From assembly GCF_038396675.1 (NCBI RefSeq), contig NC_088927.1:25001-89000 (forward strand): DNA of 64,000 nucleotides. The letters run 5' to 3'. The position numbers and the translations under genes were made by a program. The stretch is from Hydra vulgaris. Lineage: Eukaryota > Cnidaria > Hydrozoa > Anthoathecata > Hydridae. Shown piece by piece: positions 24,808-36,970 of the stretch. The first letter of the stretch is position 1; each line of letters starts with the position of its first letter. The notes under the pieces are model-generated. The model had not been told where the DNA came from. It made no database searches and saw only the letters and a program-made list of their open reading frames with translations.

Positions 24808-25376
24808 ACTATCATCTTTTCTTCCACCATCTCTATCAAATGCCTGCATAAGCCATGCTTATTTGAATTCACAGTTTCTGTAAAAAATTATTTGTTTGTT
24901 AAATTATGCACCAAAGAAACATAACGAATTGAAAGTAATTGTGTAATGCAGAATTGAAACTAAATAAATAGCTTCTCTAAGCCAATTACCAATAGCAACA
25001 CGTGCAATAATCATTTTTCTATTCCGAATATTTGTCCTCTCTGTGCATAGTTTAATTATTCAGCTAGGCCATTTTTAAAACTATTTTCAGTAAGTAACAT
25101 ATACTTTTTTTAACTCCAATTTGTTCCAAATATTTAACCTGCAAAAATATAAAGCCTTGCAATAGTTAAAATTACTTTTCGTTGCACTTAAATTAAAGTA
25201 AAACCGCATAAACTAAAACCTTCAAACAGTACTTTGTTTAAAGTACATAAATTGCAAAGATATCAAAAAAAATGCACTAACGATTCATAAAAAAATATTT
25301 ACCATTTGCTTAAGTATTTTCTTGTCTTTTAAGTTTTTTTCTAGAGTACTTAAATTCTCTATTGATTTCTTGATAC
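24808..25376. other. No recognisable content; may include the 3' UTR of the minus-strand gene
   Basis: AT-rich sequence just beyond the stop codon (25377-25379) of the minus-strand gene. No repeat was recognised. A 3' UTR is likely, but its end cannot be placed. Confidence 0.35.
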
Positions 25377-28241
25377 TTATTCAGGCAAATCATTAATTAG
25401 CATATCTTTGAGACTCTTTCTAAGCATGATTAAATTTAAATATAATGTGTTTTGTAGTTCACCAAGTTGCACTTCAATGCTTGCCAACCGTGCCAAAAAT
25501 ACCAGCATATCTTTATGATATACAAGTTTATCTTTAAACAATAAAGTTAATTATATTCTTAAGAAACTATACAACAAATTACATGCAACACTTGAAATTT
25601 ATGAAAGTAAATACAACTACCACTAATAAGGTAAGTAAAATTAAAGACAGAGGAGCAAATTTTTAATGATAAAAATAAATACTTGCTGATTGATTCACAA
25701 TGCTTTTATGAATTATAGTTTTTGTTTGTGTGCATTCAATTTCTTGCACTGATACAAAATAATTTTCGTTAATATTTGAGATACAGACTTCACTGTAAAA
25801 CAAAAAAATTTATAGTAAAACAATGTTTCTCCAAATTTTTTTAATTTTTATTCTAAATATTAACAATAAAACAACTTTTAAACATAATATAAATGTTTAT
25901 ACAATGAAAAATAATAAACCATCAGCAACTGTTAAAATTTCAAACTCATATAAAGATTATGTTTCCTTTTGCTAAAAGTTTATTTAAAATGGATTTTAAA
26001 GTTGATGTAAACTTTAAATTTTGAAAATTGTAAAAGGTAAAGGTATGTTTAAAGATTTCCTATCAATATTAAAAAGACTTTAGAATTAAAAATTACCATT
26101 TAATAAATTTTGTTTATTCAACTTCTCAGAGCAAATATTGAACTTCTGCAAAAAGTTTGGAGAGCAGAAGTTTAGCCTTCTGCTAAGTTTAATCTGCATT
26201 GCTATAAAAATATATAAATAAATTCATTAATAAATAAGTAATAACTAAAGTTAATGTATTAATTTAAAGTTGTTAACTGTTGTACGCAAACTAAATATGA
26301 ACGATATCCAATAAAATCAATTAAAAACTAATAAAAGTAAGAATAATGTCCCTCTGCCTCAGAAAGATATAATATATACAGTTTTGGTTTGATTTAAATT
26401 GGACAAAGAAAAATCATGATTTAAATTGATATTTTTACTTTAATTATTTTTAATCTCATAATTCAATCAACAATTATAGACTAGTCATTGGTCTTATAAT
26501 AAAATGTCTGGTAATATTAGAAAGCTCTACAATTGCGGCCGTAGCGCAGTGGTTAGAGCGCTCGCTTTATAAGCAGGAGATCCAAATTCAAAACGAGCTC
26601 TGGACATATTTTCGCGTCACGGTAAGGAAGGAGGCGTGAACGTCCTGTATAAATGCACTTTCGCTGTGCTGTGTGACAAGTCCGTTAGGTCTTCTTCGGA
26701 CACCTATAAAAAAAAAAAAAAAAGTACAATTTTGATTCTAGTAACATCACTTTTTGTACACAGTGTTAATATATTAGTAGATGGGGTTTCAAAATTAAAC
26801 ACAGAAAAAATCAATAAAAAGAAACATATTTAAAGTGTAAAACATCAGCTTCTAGCAATGCCACTTTAGTAGTCATATTTAAAATTTTAAATTTAATGAC
26901 ACTAGTAATGCATAATTTGAAGGTATTAATAATGCATTCATAAACTATTTCTGTGTAAGACCTTACAATTATTTTTTTTTAATACTTATCACTGCATGAC
27001 ATTTCAAATGTTTGATTTATTTAATAAAGATTTAAATGATTTTTGTAATAAATATTTAAAATATCTTCTTAATTAAATAAATCAAACATTTGAAATGTCA
27101 ATACAGTAAATACAGTATTGAAAAAAAACTAACTGAAAGATCTTACACAAAAATAATTTGATTATTGCCTTTAATTTTTTTAACATTGATAATTTAGATT
27201 GTAGTAAAATGTTATGAGCACATTATTTAAATGTTAATAAATATTTTATTCTTTAAAAAAATAAAACAATATGTCATAAGAACCTCTTGTAATTGACTAC
27301 TTATGCGGTAATCTTTTAAGATTCCTAGAAAATTAATAAATATAGCATATTTTGTTAATTTTTATAATTTTACAAAATCAAAAGTTAGTATCAAAAGTTT
27401 TTTTTATTATGTAAAACGATACTATTTTTAAAAAATGTTATGCAACAAGTTTTAAAGATATACTAATAAGATGATCCGCCATTACATTGGCCGAATATTG
27501 GCTCAACAGCACTACGACATTAGTGTAAGAACAGATTTTTATTACAAAATATTGAGCCGATACTACATTGGCCAATGTTTGCCCAACAAAGTTCGATGTT
27601 AGCTAAAAACAGATTTGTTTATTTAAAATATTACGCCGAAAAAACATGTCTAAATATTGGCCCAACGGAATAAATTTGCCATGTTAAAACTTACGTTGGG
27701 CCGATGTAAGCTTGACGTCTGGGAAAAGTGTATTAAGAGATGAAAGCCATTTAAACTTGAACCTATTACTTTTAGTAGTTGTAACATTCCCATTTTCACT
27801 GTTAAAAACAATATTACCTTTTTATGCAAATCAAATGTGCCTTTATTACTTTTTCAGTCACTGAAAAATGCTTTTTAGATTTAATACAGCTTAATCTTAT
27901 ATAAAGTTCTTTAACCAGTGTACTTTTTATTTTCTTACTAGCTTCTAAAATATCTAATTCTTTTAAAGTTCTTTTTTTTTCACGCAATCCATTTTCTTCG
28001 TTGTCTCCTAAATCTATTACTTCTAAGGCATTAATTAATACATCAACGAATTGTTGTCCAAGTGTTGAATCTGTGGTGCTGAGAGGCTTGTTACTACTTT
28101 TACCAACATCATAATCAGTGTGGTCAATATTTGTAGTAACTCCGTTGTCCAATAAAGTAGTTTGTTCATCATAATCTTTATTAACAATGCCATAATCAAA
28201 TTCTTTTATTCCAATTTTCTCAGGATCAATTACTTTTGTAA
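25377..28241 (-). CDS. Unidentified spliced gene, last three exons (3' part)
   Basis: Three minus-strand exons fit each other in phase. Exon A is 28241-27818 (...VTKVIDPEKIGIKEFDYG..., ...STLGQQFVDVLINALEVIDLG..., ...KKHFSVTEKVIKAHLICIK) with donor AAAAAG|GTAATA leaving two bases. Exon B is 25792-25683, acceptor TTGTTTTACAG and donor CAA|GTATTT, reading SEVCISNINENYFVSVQEIE.... Exon C is 25531-25377 (acceptor GTTTAAAG), reading NKLVYHKDMLVFLARLASIE... to LPE-stop at 25377-25379. Split codons AG|T and A|AT are completed correctly at both junctions and both introns are GT-AG. The C-terminal exon is a leucine-rich helix, perhaps a dimerisation segment. No family was recognised. Exon A begins after an in-frame TAA, with a weak acceptor near 28,242, so 5' exons are missing or uncertain. 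The 2-kb intron holds a SINE, a MITE and other repeats. It is probably a host gene. Confidence 0.6.
26535..26724 (+). mobile_element. tRNA-derived SINE with A-rich tail
   Basis: The head GCGGCCGTAGCGCAGTGG matches a tRNA 5' end with a good pol III A box (TAGCGCAGTGG). The B box (GATCCAAATTC) is degenerate. A tRNA-unrelated body of about 110 bp and a run of 16 A follow. TACAATT occurs directly before the head (26528-26534) and directly after the tail (26725-26731), a likely 7-bp target duplication. It lies in the intron of the minus-strand gene, antisense to it. Confidence 0.8.
26952..27149. mobile_element. Foldback MITE, ~75-bp arms
   Basis: Arms 26952-27025 and 27072-27149 are inverted repeats. 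The inner 29 bp (TGACATTTCAAATGTTTG...) are identical, and the outer ends read TGTGTAAGA and TCTTACACA. No coding capacity. Lies in an intron of the minus-strand gene. Confidence 0.75.
27470..27730. repeat. Second cluster of TTGGCC/CCAACG repeat units
   Basis: Contains several ATTGGCC(G/A)A..., TTGGCTCAAC and CGTTGGGCCGATGTAAG units in mixed orientations, related to the cluster at 24.15-24.35 kb. It ends with GACGTCTGGGA, possibly an element terminus. Confidence 0.55.
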
Positions 28242-28439
28242 CTTAAATGTTTTTGTTAAATAAGTTTAATATTCTAATCATTTCCGATCAATATAATAGA
28301 AAGTGACCCGATCGCTAAATATACTAGACACAATTAAAATATGGCTTAACGTTTATATAGCAGCTATGGAACTTTACTAAATCCAAACCAAGATTAAGTT
28401 GCCAGGCATGATCCTAGAGGAGATAGGCAAATAAAAATA

Positions 28440-28800
28440 ACTAATCTCACCATATCAACTATTGCATCTGCTTCAGGTACCATATTGCTTGTCCGTTTTC
28501 CTACTTTATCACCTAACATGGTTGTTATACATGGAACTGTTCAATTGCTATACGGTAATATTTTAACCAGATATGTTGACTTAATAACAAGGCTTGTTGT
28601 AAATTTGGGGCCTACTTTAATTCAAAAATTAACCGTAAGAATGCAACGTCAAGTAATTCAACCATTGATAGACTATGGAGATTATAAGTTTTCGAGATTT
28701 GTTCTTCTCATCAACTCGTCGAGCTTAACCTGACAGGTTGATGCAAAGAATCAATGATCAGGCTAACCCTCGTAATTGAATCCTCCTAAGATCAGGATCT
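28440..28800 (+). pseudogene. Possible Polinton-type capsid protein fragment
   Basis: The frame from about 28,440 (overlapping 28485-28733) reads ...SGTILLVRFPTLSP... then RLVVNLGPTLIQKLTVRM and IDYGDYK, with a frameshift near 28,690 giving DLFFSSTRRA. The spacing L-V-x-N-L-G-x-x-L-x-x-K-L-x-V followed by D-Y-x-x-Y-K resembles double-jelly-roll capsid proteins of Polinton-like elements as I know them. The patch is GC-richer than its surroundings. It is short and damaged. A chance resemblance cannot be excluded, and the minus strand also shows open stretches. Confidence 0.35.
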
Positions 28801-28921
28801 TTGTCAGGTAGCTACTATTGGGAGTGTATTTAGCAAACTTTTTTTGCGTAAATTTGGCGTAAGTTTGGCGTAAGTTCAAAAAAGTGAAATTCGTATTCAC
28901 GAAACTTGCGCAGTTGCGTTC

Positions 28922-29083
28922 AACAAAACTTATTTTATGTATACGTTTAACAAAACTTATGTTATGTTTACGTTTAACAAAACTAATGTTATGTTTATAT
29001 TTAACAAAACTCTAGTTTTGTTTACGTTTAACTAAACTTATGTTATGTTTACGTTTAACAAAAGATATGTTAATTCGTTAACA
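28922..29083. repeat. 27-bp tandem array, six units
   Basis: The unit AACAAAACTTATGTTATG plus TTTACGTTT starts at 28922, 28949, 28976, 29003, 29030 and 29057, exactly 27 bp apart, with substitutions. The flanks repeat GCGTAAGTTTG-like words (28,848-28,900 and 29,290-29,300), so the array may be the core of a nonautonomous element spanning about 28,840-29,330. Confidence 0.85.
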
Positions 29084-29116
29084 AAACTAAGCTTTTTCGT
29101 AAGTTCAGCCGCTGAA

Positions 29117-29177
29117 CTTGGTGAATACTGACTTTTTAGCGCTAAACTTAAGCGCTAAAAAATCAGTATTCACCAAG
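29117..29177. repeat. 27-bp hairpin
   Basis: Arms 29117-29143 and 29151-29177 pair with one mismatch around a 7-nt loop. The arm starts CTTGGTGAATACTGA. It lies directly after the 27-bp tandem array. Confidence 0.9.
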
Positions 29178-29339
29178 CTAAAATGGTATTCAACAAACTT
29201 TTTTAAAACTTGCTTAGCTCAACTTGCGCTACTAAAACTTGCGCAGCTCAAAGCAAGAAAATTTACGTTAGCTATGAGCTGCTTTAACTTTGGCGTAAGG
29301 TTAAAATCAATAAAAGTTAGAAATGGTGTAATATTATTA

Positions 29340-29994
29340 TGATTCATATATTGTCAGATTGATGTAGCATTTTATTATAAATTATAATGTATACAATTTA
29401 TGTATATAAATTATATATACTACAATATATTTAACAATAATTATTGATATTTATACAAATATAAATGGAAACTAATTTTTTTTAACTTTGTTGTATAGGC
29501 TGGTTTGGCGCTAAACCATCCATATTATAATGTTATTGTTATATTTTAGTATAATATGATCAATTTAATATCTTATAATTGCAATACAACAGCATCAAAT
29601 GGGATCTTAACATATTTAAATTATATGCGTTATAATGTGAAAGTATAAATAAATATTGATATAACGTCTTTATGACAAGCATTAAGATGTTATAATATTA
29701 ATTAAGTTAAACTTAATGTATTTAATTTATATATATTAAGATGTAATAATAATATGACATAACATCTTATATGAAATAATAGTAACATTGTTATACAAAA
29801 TAAAATATTTTAATATCTCATATTATTTAGAGTATAAAGTATATACTATATATTATAAAAGACGCTAAATAATATAGCAACTTTTATATGTATTAGTAGG
29901 AAACAACCTGTAATACGGGGTATGGTTGGTCTGTTACTTAATTTAGAGGGGCTGTTTTCCTCAATTTAAAGTTGCGAAACCTTAACTAATACCC
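29340..29994. other. AT-rich flank without recognisable genes
   Basis: No ORF or RNA was recognised up to the MULE target site. Confidence 0.35.
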
Positions 29995-30003
29995 TTTTGG
30001 AAT
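29995..30003. repeat. Left 9-bp target-site duplication of the MULE
   Basis: TTTTGGAAT sits directly outside the left terminal inverted repeat and is repeated exactly at 44538-44546. Nine bp is the standard Mutator-superfamily duplication length. Confidence 0.95.
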
Positions 30004-30048
30004 GGTTAGCAGACGTTAACATAACTCCAAATTAGGTCGATTTTTTCG
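30004..30048 (+). repeat. Left terminal inverted repeat of the MULE
   Basis: 45 bp, reverse complement of 44493-44537 with one mismatch (position 37, G versus A). Begins GGTTAGCAGACG and ends TTTTTTCG. It is the likely transposase binding site. Confidence 0.95.
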
Positions 30049-31228
30049 GCGGCCGTTAAGTTATTTATTCGAGTTAATTCAAAACAGCGAATAAGGAAAC
30101 GTGATATTACGAGGAAACGTGATATTAAATCCAAGGATTATTAAAGCAAACAAAAACAAAGATAATGGATTTATCTATATATGGTGAAAATTTGAATCTC
30201 AGCAGTTCTGATGAAATAAGCTCTGATGATGAAAGCGTAAATATAAAAGGTAACGTAATATATAAACATTTTCAGTTTAATAAATGCAGAACTTAATACA
30301 TTTATTTTATTTATAACAATGTTGTTAACAAAATAAATGTAATAAATAATTGTATAATTATTAATATATTTTTTAATTTAGAAGTCTATGAACAAAATTT
30401 GAGTATCATTGAAAATGATTATTTACCTACACATAATATTGTTTATGGTATATTTTTAGTCACTGTTACCGTACAAAAACTGCTAGTAGAAAAATCAAAT
30501 ATGTCAATTTAAATTTCTAGCAGTTAACTGCTATATTGTATATTGACAGATTTGATTTTTTAACTAGTTAACTGCTAGAAAAACTAACTTAAAACTAGTT
30601 TTAAACTTCAGATAATAATTTTAAATCACAAACAATTGATTTAGTGTGCCTTTTTTTGTAAGAAATATTCAAAATAGTTGTTTTAGTCTATTTTCATATT
30701 CACTGAGAGTATGCTGATCAATTTGACTTTTAATTTTTATAGAAGGAAAAAAAAATTAATTTATTATTGTAATTCGCATGAAGAAGCATTAAGCTGTGTG
30801 AAAAAATATGAGTTGGCTACTACAACAAGATTTGTTGTCTATAGTGTAACCAAGGACTTTGGATTAACAGGTAAACTATAGTTTATAGTGACCTAGTTTT
30901 AAAACAAATCATTTTGCATTACACAAATATTTGCAATCTAAAAGCAGTGATTTTGTGACATGTTTTTTTGACTAACATAAAGTTTCTTGGCTTAAATATG
31001 AAAATAGTTTATTTAAATGCAAGATTAACTTTGTATCATAACTAAAAATATTAAAAATGATAACCATTTTCATTTTGTCATAATTTGTTTTTAATTTATT
31101 AAGTGTTTCCAAAAACCCTAAGGGTTCATTACGTTTTGAGTGGTTTTAATGAAATAAATTGCGTTGAATGAATATATGTCAAATTCAGCATTTTATATAT
31201 TATATATCTATAATGCTGAATAAAATGC

Positions 31229-31300
<72 letters not shown>

Positions 31301-31311
31301 GCATATATATG

Positions 31312-31390
<79 letters not shown>
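31229..31390. repeat. (TTA)n then (AT)n microsatellites in intron 3 of the MULE gene
   Basis: About 24 TTA/ATT units (31229-31301) pass through a short GCATATATATGTATG junction into about 40 AT dinucleotides. Confidence 0.96.
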
Positions 31391-31393
<3 letters not shown>

Positions 31394-34311
31394 ATGTTTT
31401 GTTTTTTTAAGGTTGCGATAATATACTGTGTTTAATTTGTTTGTGTTGCTTTAAAATAATTTTTTAATAAATTAATTAGTCACACTCCAAAAACCATAAA
31501 TATTTTTTTATAGAAATGATCACAAAAAATCACAATGTTCTATGGGAAGATTATGCCATTCAGTATTCAGGCATACCCCATATGGTTGTTGCTCACAAAA
31601 TTTTAGATTGTCACCATGGTTTTGATAGAAATATTTCAGCGAAAAACAGTTATAGAAAAAATAAAAAAAATGCCAAGGTAATATTATCACATTTATCATA
31701 CTCAATTAAAAACATTTGTTCTTGTTTCTCTAAAAAAACAAGATTAAAAGTTTTTAATTGAGTATGGATGAAAAAAACATTACCACTACTTTAAAACAAA
31801 TAAACATAACATTTCAAAGGTGGTGCCTAATCCTTTTTTTTACAATTTTTAGTAAATTCTAGGAAATAAAAATCAACTTTTATCATTTGTTTCTTTTAGA
31901 TAGATGATCACAGCTTTCAAAAAAGTTATGTGATTCTGCAAGATACAAAGAAGTTTATGTGTCCTGCAAAGATAGTTATGAGAAAAATATTACAATTTCC
32001 TGATTTCAAGGTTTGAGTAACTAAATTATAGGTAACATGCCTGTTATAATTTTATAATGTATGGTGTTATGACCTAAAGAAGCCCTGAATTAAATTTAAA
32101 TGTCCCCAAAGGTTAGTGGAAAGATATATCTTTCTAAAAATGCACCTTTGTTGAATTAGAATTAAGGTTTTAGGTGTCTCACCCGACTTCTTTGGCTAAA
32201 ACCCTCTATAAACCCAGTTTTGTCCTTATTGTTTTTGTATCTGGTTTTATTTTTTTAATTTAGATACCTAAGCATTCAGCTTGGCACAAAAATAAAGCTT
32301 CAAAACTATTGAAAGAAAAATTAAAAGTCTCATGTTTAAATGAAGTACCTTATATTCGGACAATTGTTGTAGCTATTGATGATTTATCGTGTCATGATAA
32401 ACACCCTATTGGAAAAGTAAGAATAAAATTGTTTTATATAATTTGTACTTGCAAAAAAGTTAAAAACAGTCCTGCGGTTTGTTTACTAATTTACCATATT
32501 AAATATTATTTTAAATCAGGTAGAACTAATTTCTCAAATAATCGATCCTCATATTTCAAAAAAGATTGAAGAATATGTTATAGAAGGAATATACAACATA
32601 AGGGAAATAAAGCACCTCCTTCGTTTGACAATAAAAGATACTTTTGGAAATGAAAATCTTCCTCCTTCAAATAGCAGAAGATTCTATCCCAACACTGCAA
32701 CCATAAGATCACATATAGTAAAAATTAAAAATAAGTTACGGTAAATCACAAATGTTGATTATTTCTTAGAATAAATTTTACATATGAAATGATTTGCTTT
32801 ACTAGTTTAGATGTTTACTTGATTCATGTTCAAAGTAATCTTAAAAACTTTTATTTTATTAATGTTGTTGTTTCCTTTTATAAAGGTATTCCATGATTGA
32901 CCAAGAATGCCTTTTGATAAAATGTGAAGAATGGAAAAAATGTGATCCATCTGTCAAAGTGTTTCTTAGACCAAACTGTAGTGGCGAAGATGGTGGTGAT
33001 AAATGTTCGTTTTTATTTGTTTATCAGTCACAGTGGCAACAACACCTTCTCATGCGCTATGGAACTGAGATACTGCTACTTGATGCCACATACAGGACTA
33101 CCAGATATTCTCTTCCTCTGTTCTTTTTAACTGTAAAAACTAATTTTGACTACCAAATAGTAGCCAGTTTTGTCATTGAAAGTGAAACAAAACAAGCCAT
33201 CACAGAAGCGCTTAACACAATAAAAGATTGGAACCCATCTTTTCAACCTTCCTTTTGCATGACTGACTATTGTACTGAAGAAATGGATTCATTAGAAGCT
33301 GTTTTTCCAGGTATAAATAAAGTTTATAATAATTTTCATTTGTTAGTGAATATTATGGCAGTTTAAATATACATTTGAAAGCAAATTAAATTGGTATACA
33401 TTAAAATAATGTAAAGCATTTAATAGAATATTTTGAATTGTTTTTTGTTGTCTTTTTTAAGTTCACTAGAAACTCTTTTTTTTTCATTGTGTAACTCATC
33501 TGAATTTGGTTTTTCTTTAACTTATTTTAAAATATAGAGAATTATTTTTAGGTTGCCGTGTTCTTATATGTGATTTCCATAGAGAGCAAGCATAGCATCG
33601 CTGGATTGCCAAAAAAACAAACAACTGCTCAGAATTTAAAGATCCAATAATTTCAATGCTACGAAATATTGCATGGGCACAAAATGAAAAGATGGCAGAT
33701 GCAGCTATAGTTAAGTTAAAATGTTCCAACTTTTGGTTAGACAACAAATTTCATAAATTTAAGAAATATATTACTAATTATTGGTTACAAATTAAAGAAG
33801 TGAGTATATTTAACATTATAATTATTACCTCAAATTTAACATTACTTAACATTTTTTGCTATACATAACCCAAGGATTGCAAATTTAAAGCATTAATTTA
33901 TGGTTAAAACAATTTTAATTTATACTCGTGTCAATGTAAATCTGCAAAAGTGTTATTATTTTTTTCTAGAAGTGGATATGGGGGTATCGTCAGGATCGAT
34001 TTTTTAATAAACCTTAATACCAACAATGGAATTGAAAGGCAACATGAATCTTTTAAGTATTCGTATCTCCAAAGACATAAAAACTCATCAATTACTGGAA
34101 TGCTTACTCTTTTAATAGAAGAGTTTTTTGCAGATAAATTTGAGAAGTAAGTATATTAAAAAGTTTTATTGTAGCTTGATTAAAAGCAGTTTATTACATT
34201 TAATAGTTCTTTTGTAAATTATTCCAAATACTTACTACCTAAATTTTTCTTTCATAAATTTGGCTTCATTTTTAAAATAGTATATTTTTCTATTATTGAA
34301 GAAATTATGAA

Positions 34312-34315
<4 letters not shown>

Positions 34316-34377
<62 letters not shown>

Positions 34378-34420
34378 TATATATATTTATATATATTTTT
34401 ATATTTTTATATATATATAT
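34316..34420. repeat. (AT)n microsatellite in intron 10 of the MULE gene
   Basis: AT dinucleotides with some TTTATA interruptions, just before the exon 11 acceptor region. Confidence 0.93.
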
Positions 34421-36133
34421 TAGTTTATTTGTTTATACTTATTATTTTTAAGATATTCAGAATCTAATTACAAAATGGATTGTCGATTTAAACAATACAG
34501 TTCTAATGTACCTGAATACTTGATAAATAGACCACACCATTTTATTAAACATTGTTTAGAGAAGCAAAATTTGGCTAACAACACTGATCTAACTAAAGTG
34601 CAAATGAAAGATCCTGGAGTATTTGTAGTCAATAGCTTTTCTGTTGCAAACAAAAATTACCTTGTTCACTTTGGTGATGAGAAGAACATGCCAAAATGTT
34701 CATGTAATGATTGGTTTAGATCTTCTTATCTATGCAAACACTTTTTTGTAATTTTTAGAAAGTATCCACTAACATGGGGATGGGAGTCTATATCGTCTTT
34801 ATATAGAAGTTCTCCATTTTTAAATATTGACACATTCACCAATGATTTTGTGTTAAGTAAATCAAATATATTCAAGTGTAATCATGTGAATCATATTAGT
34901 TTCAACTTAATTAATAACACTGTTTGCAGTACAACTACAATAAATCCATACCAAGATAGTACAAGAAAAAGAAACTCTACTGCCTCTGAAGTCCGCGAAA
35001 TGTTAACAACCATAAAAAATTTAACATTTGATTTTGATGAATCATCAGAAGAACTATCTGATCTACATGAAACACTTTCAAATGTACTTAAAAAGCTTTA
35101 TCAAGCAAGAAAAAAAGAGAAAGGTCTACCATTAAGTTCAGGTTATGGTATGCATGATTATGTACACAAAAAACAAAAAAATATAGTTGATTTACCTGTT
35201 GTTAAAAAAAAATTGTATTCAAATCGTGTGGGTGAAAAAAAAGATAAGTTAATGGTAGCCTCTGTAATAAAAATTGAAAGTAACTCTCATGAAGCACCAG
35301 TACAGGAATCAATTATCACTGAAGATCAAATAACTGGTGAAGAAACATTTCAAACAAATTCTCTAACAAATGATTATTTAGGAAAATCACTTTTATTTGA
35401 AAGAAATTATTCTTTGCTTTCACAAGAAGATTTTGAAGACATTTCAAAAAATCGAATGTTATCTGATACAGTTATCAAATGTTTCCAAGATATGTTAAAG
35501 AAAGCTAACCCATATGCAAATGGACTTCAAGATCCCATATTGGGACAATTATTAAAGTTTGATGTTCTTGGTTCTTTACCATTTGTACAAATTATATATA
35601 ATGGGGATTACCATTGGCTTGCCATCAGTACATATGGTTGAACATATGGTGAAATAAATGTGCTTGATAGTAACTTTCATGGAGGTTTAAGCCTTGAAAC
35701 ACAAAAACAAATATGTACCCTTTTAAAGTACAAAAAAGATGAGATAACTGTAAAAGTGCTCTCAGTACAGCAACAAGATGGTGGTATTGATTGTGGTTTG
35801 TTTTCAATAGCGTTTATTGAATTTATTTTATCACAAAACAGGTATCCAATAGAAGATATTTGGTTTGATCAAAGAAAGTTAAGAAATCATGCCCTTTCCT
35901 GTTTAATAAATAATTTAATAACTCCTTTTCCACTTACAAATAATGCAAGCTGTAGATGCTCTCCAAAGGAATTTAAATTAAAACTGTACTGTTCTTGCAG
36001 GATGATTTGGATTCCATCAGATAGAACAATATGTGGAAGGTTTTGTATTACATTTTTTATGTTTGTTATGGAGTTTCCATATAATGCCTGACTGTTTTGG
36101 TTGTGGCTGTGGGTTTGTGTAATTTACTTAACT

Positions 36134-36683
36134 CAGAGGTGTAGACTGGATTTTTAGATGTTTGAGTTGTGGCACTTATTGTGCAAACTTTAAACTTTAG
36201 TATGTTCATGCTTATGTCAAATAAGAATGTTTTGCAAAGAATTGTGGTGATTGGAGCTTGGTAACAAAAAACCCCTAATTTTTGGGCCCACCTTGCCCTC
36301 AATGTTTGAGCAATGAGTCAGTAAAATATTTTCTTTACTAATTTTATCTAAATTTATATTCTATATAAATATAGATTCTATACAAATATATTCTATATAT
36401 ATAAATTCTATATATATAAATATTCTATATATATAAATATATTTTATATATATAAATATATTCTATATATAAATTCTATATAAATATTTTCTATATAAAT
36501 ATAATGCATATAATAAGTATATAAATTTATATTTATGTTTTTGTTTCCAAGTTCCAATCACCACAAAAATTCTTTGCAAAACATTCTCCTTTCATTTTGT
36601 ATATTCATTCAAGCATGGATATACAAAAGTTTGGAGTTTAAGTGTCAAAGCTGATACATCTGAAAATCCAGTATACACCTCTG
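36134..36683. mobile_element. 550-bp foldback element with long TIRs and TAACT duplication
   Basis: Left end CAGAGGTGTAGACTGGATTT and right end AATCCAGTATACACCTCTG are inverted, and the resemblance continues for about 135-150 bp per arm (including GTTTTGCAAAGAATTGTGGTGATTGG and its inverse near 36,550). TAACT flanks both sides (36129-36133 and 36684-36688). The centre is an AT-rich array of TATATAAATTCTA-type units. No ORF. The CAGAGGTGTA start looks hAT-like, but hAT elements normally make 8-bp duplications, so the superfamily is open. It lies inside the last intron of the MULE gene. Confidence 0.8.
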
Positions 36684-36687
36684 TAAC

Positions 36688-36915
<228 letters not shown>

Positions 36916-36970
36916 TTAAGGCCCTGTGAATCGGCATTTTTAGTTTCGAATCAAAGCGAGTCTTGATCAT

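Noticed and set aside
28448-28490. Minus-strand exon ending ...MVPEADAIVDM with a GTGAGA donor, as 5' exon of the gene at 25.4-28.2 kb
   Set aside because: The phase does not fit exon A at its acceptor (a TAA results), and the plus strand of the same region reads better as a capsid-like fragment.
28922-29083. CRISPR-like array
   Set aside because: The 27-bp units are directly adjacent without unique spacers, and the sequence is eukaryotic.
35625-35807. Minus-strand ORF across the protease region
   Set aside because: It is the antisense shadow of the Ulp1-like domain.
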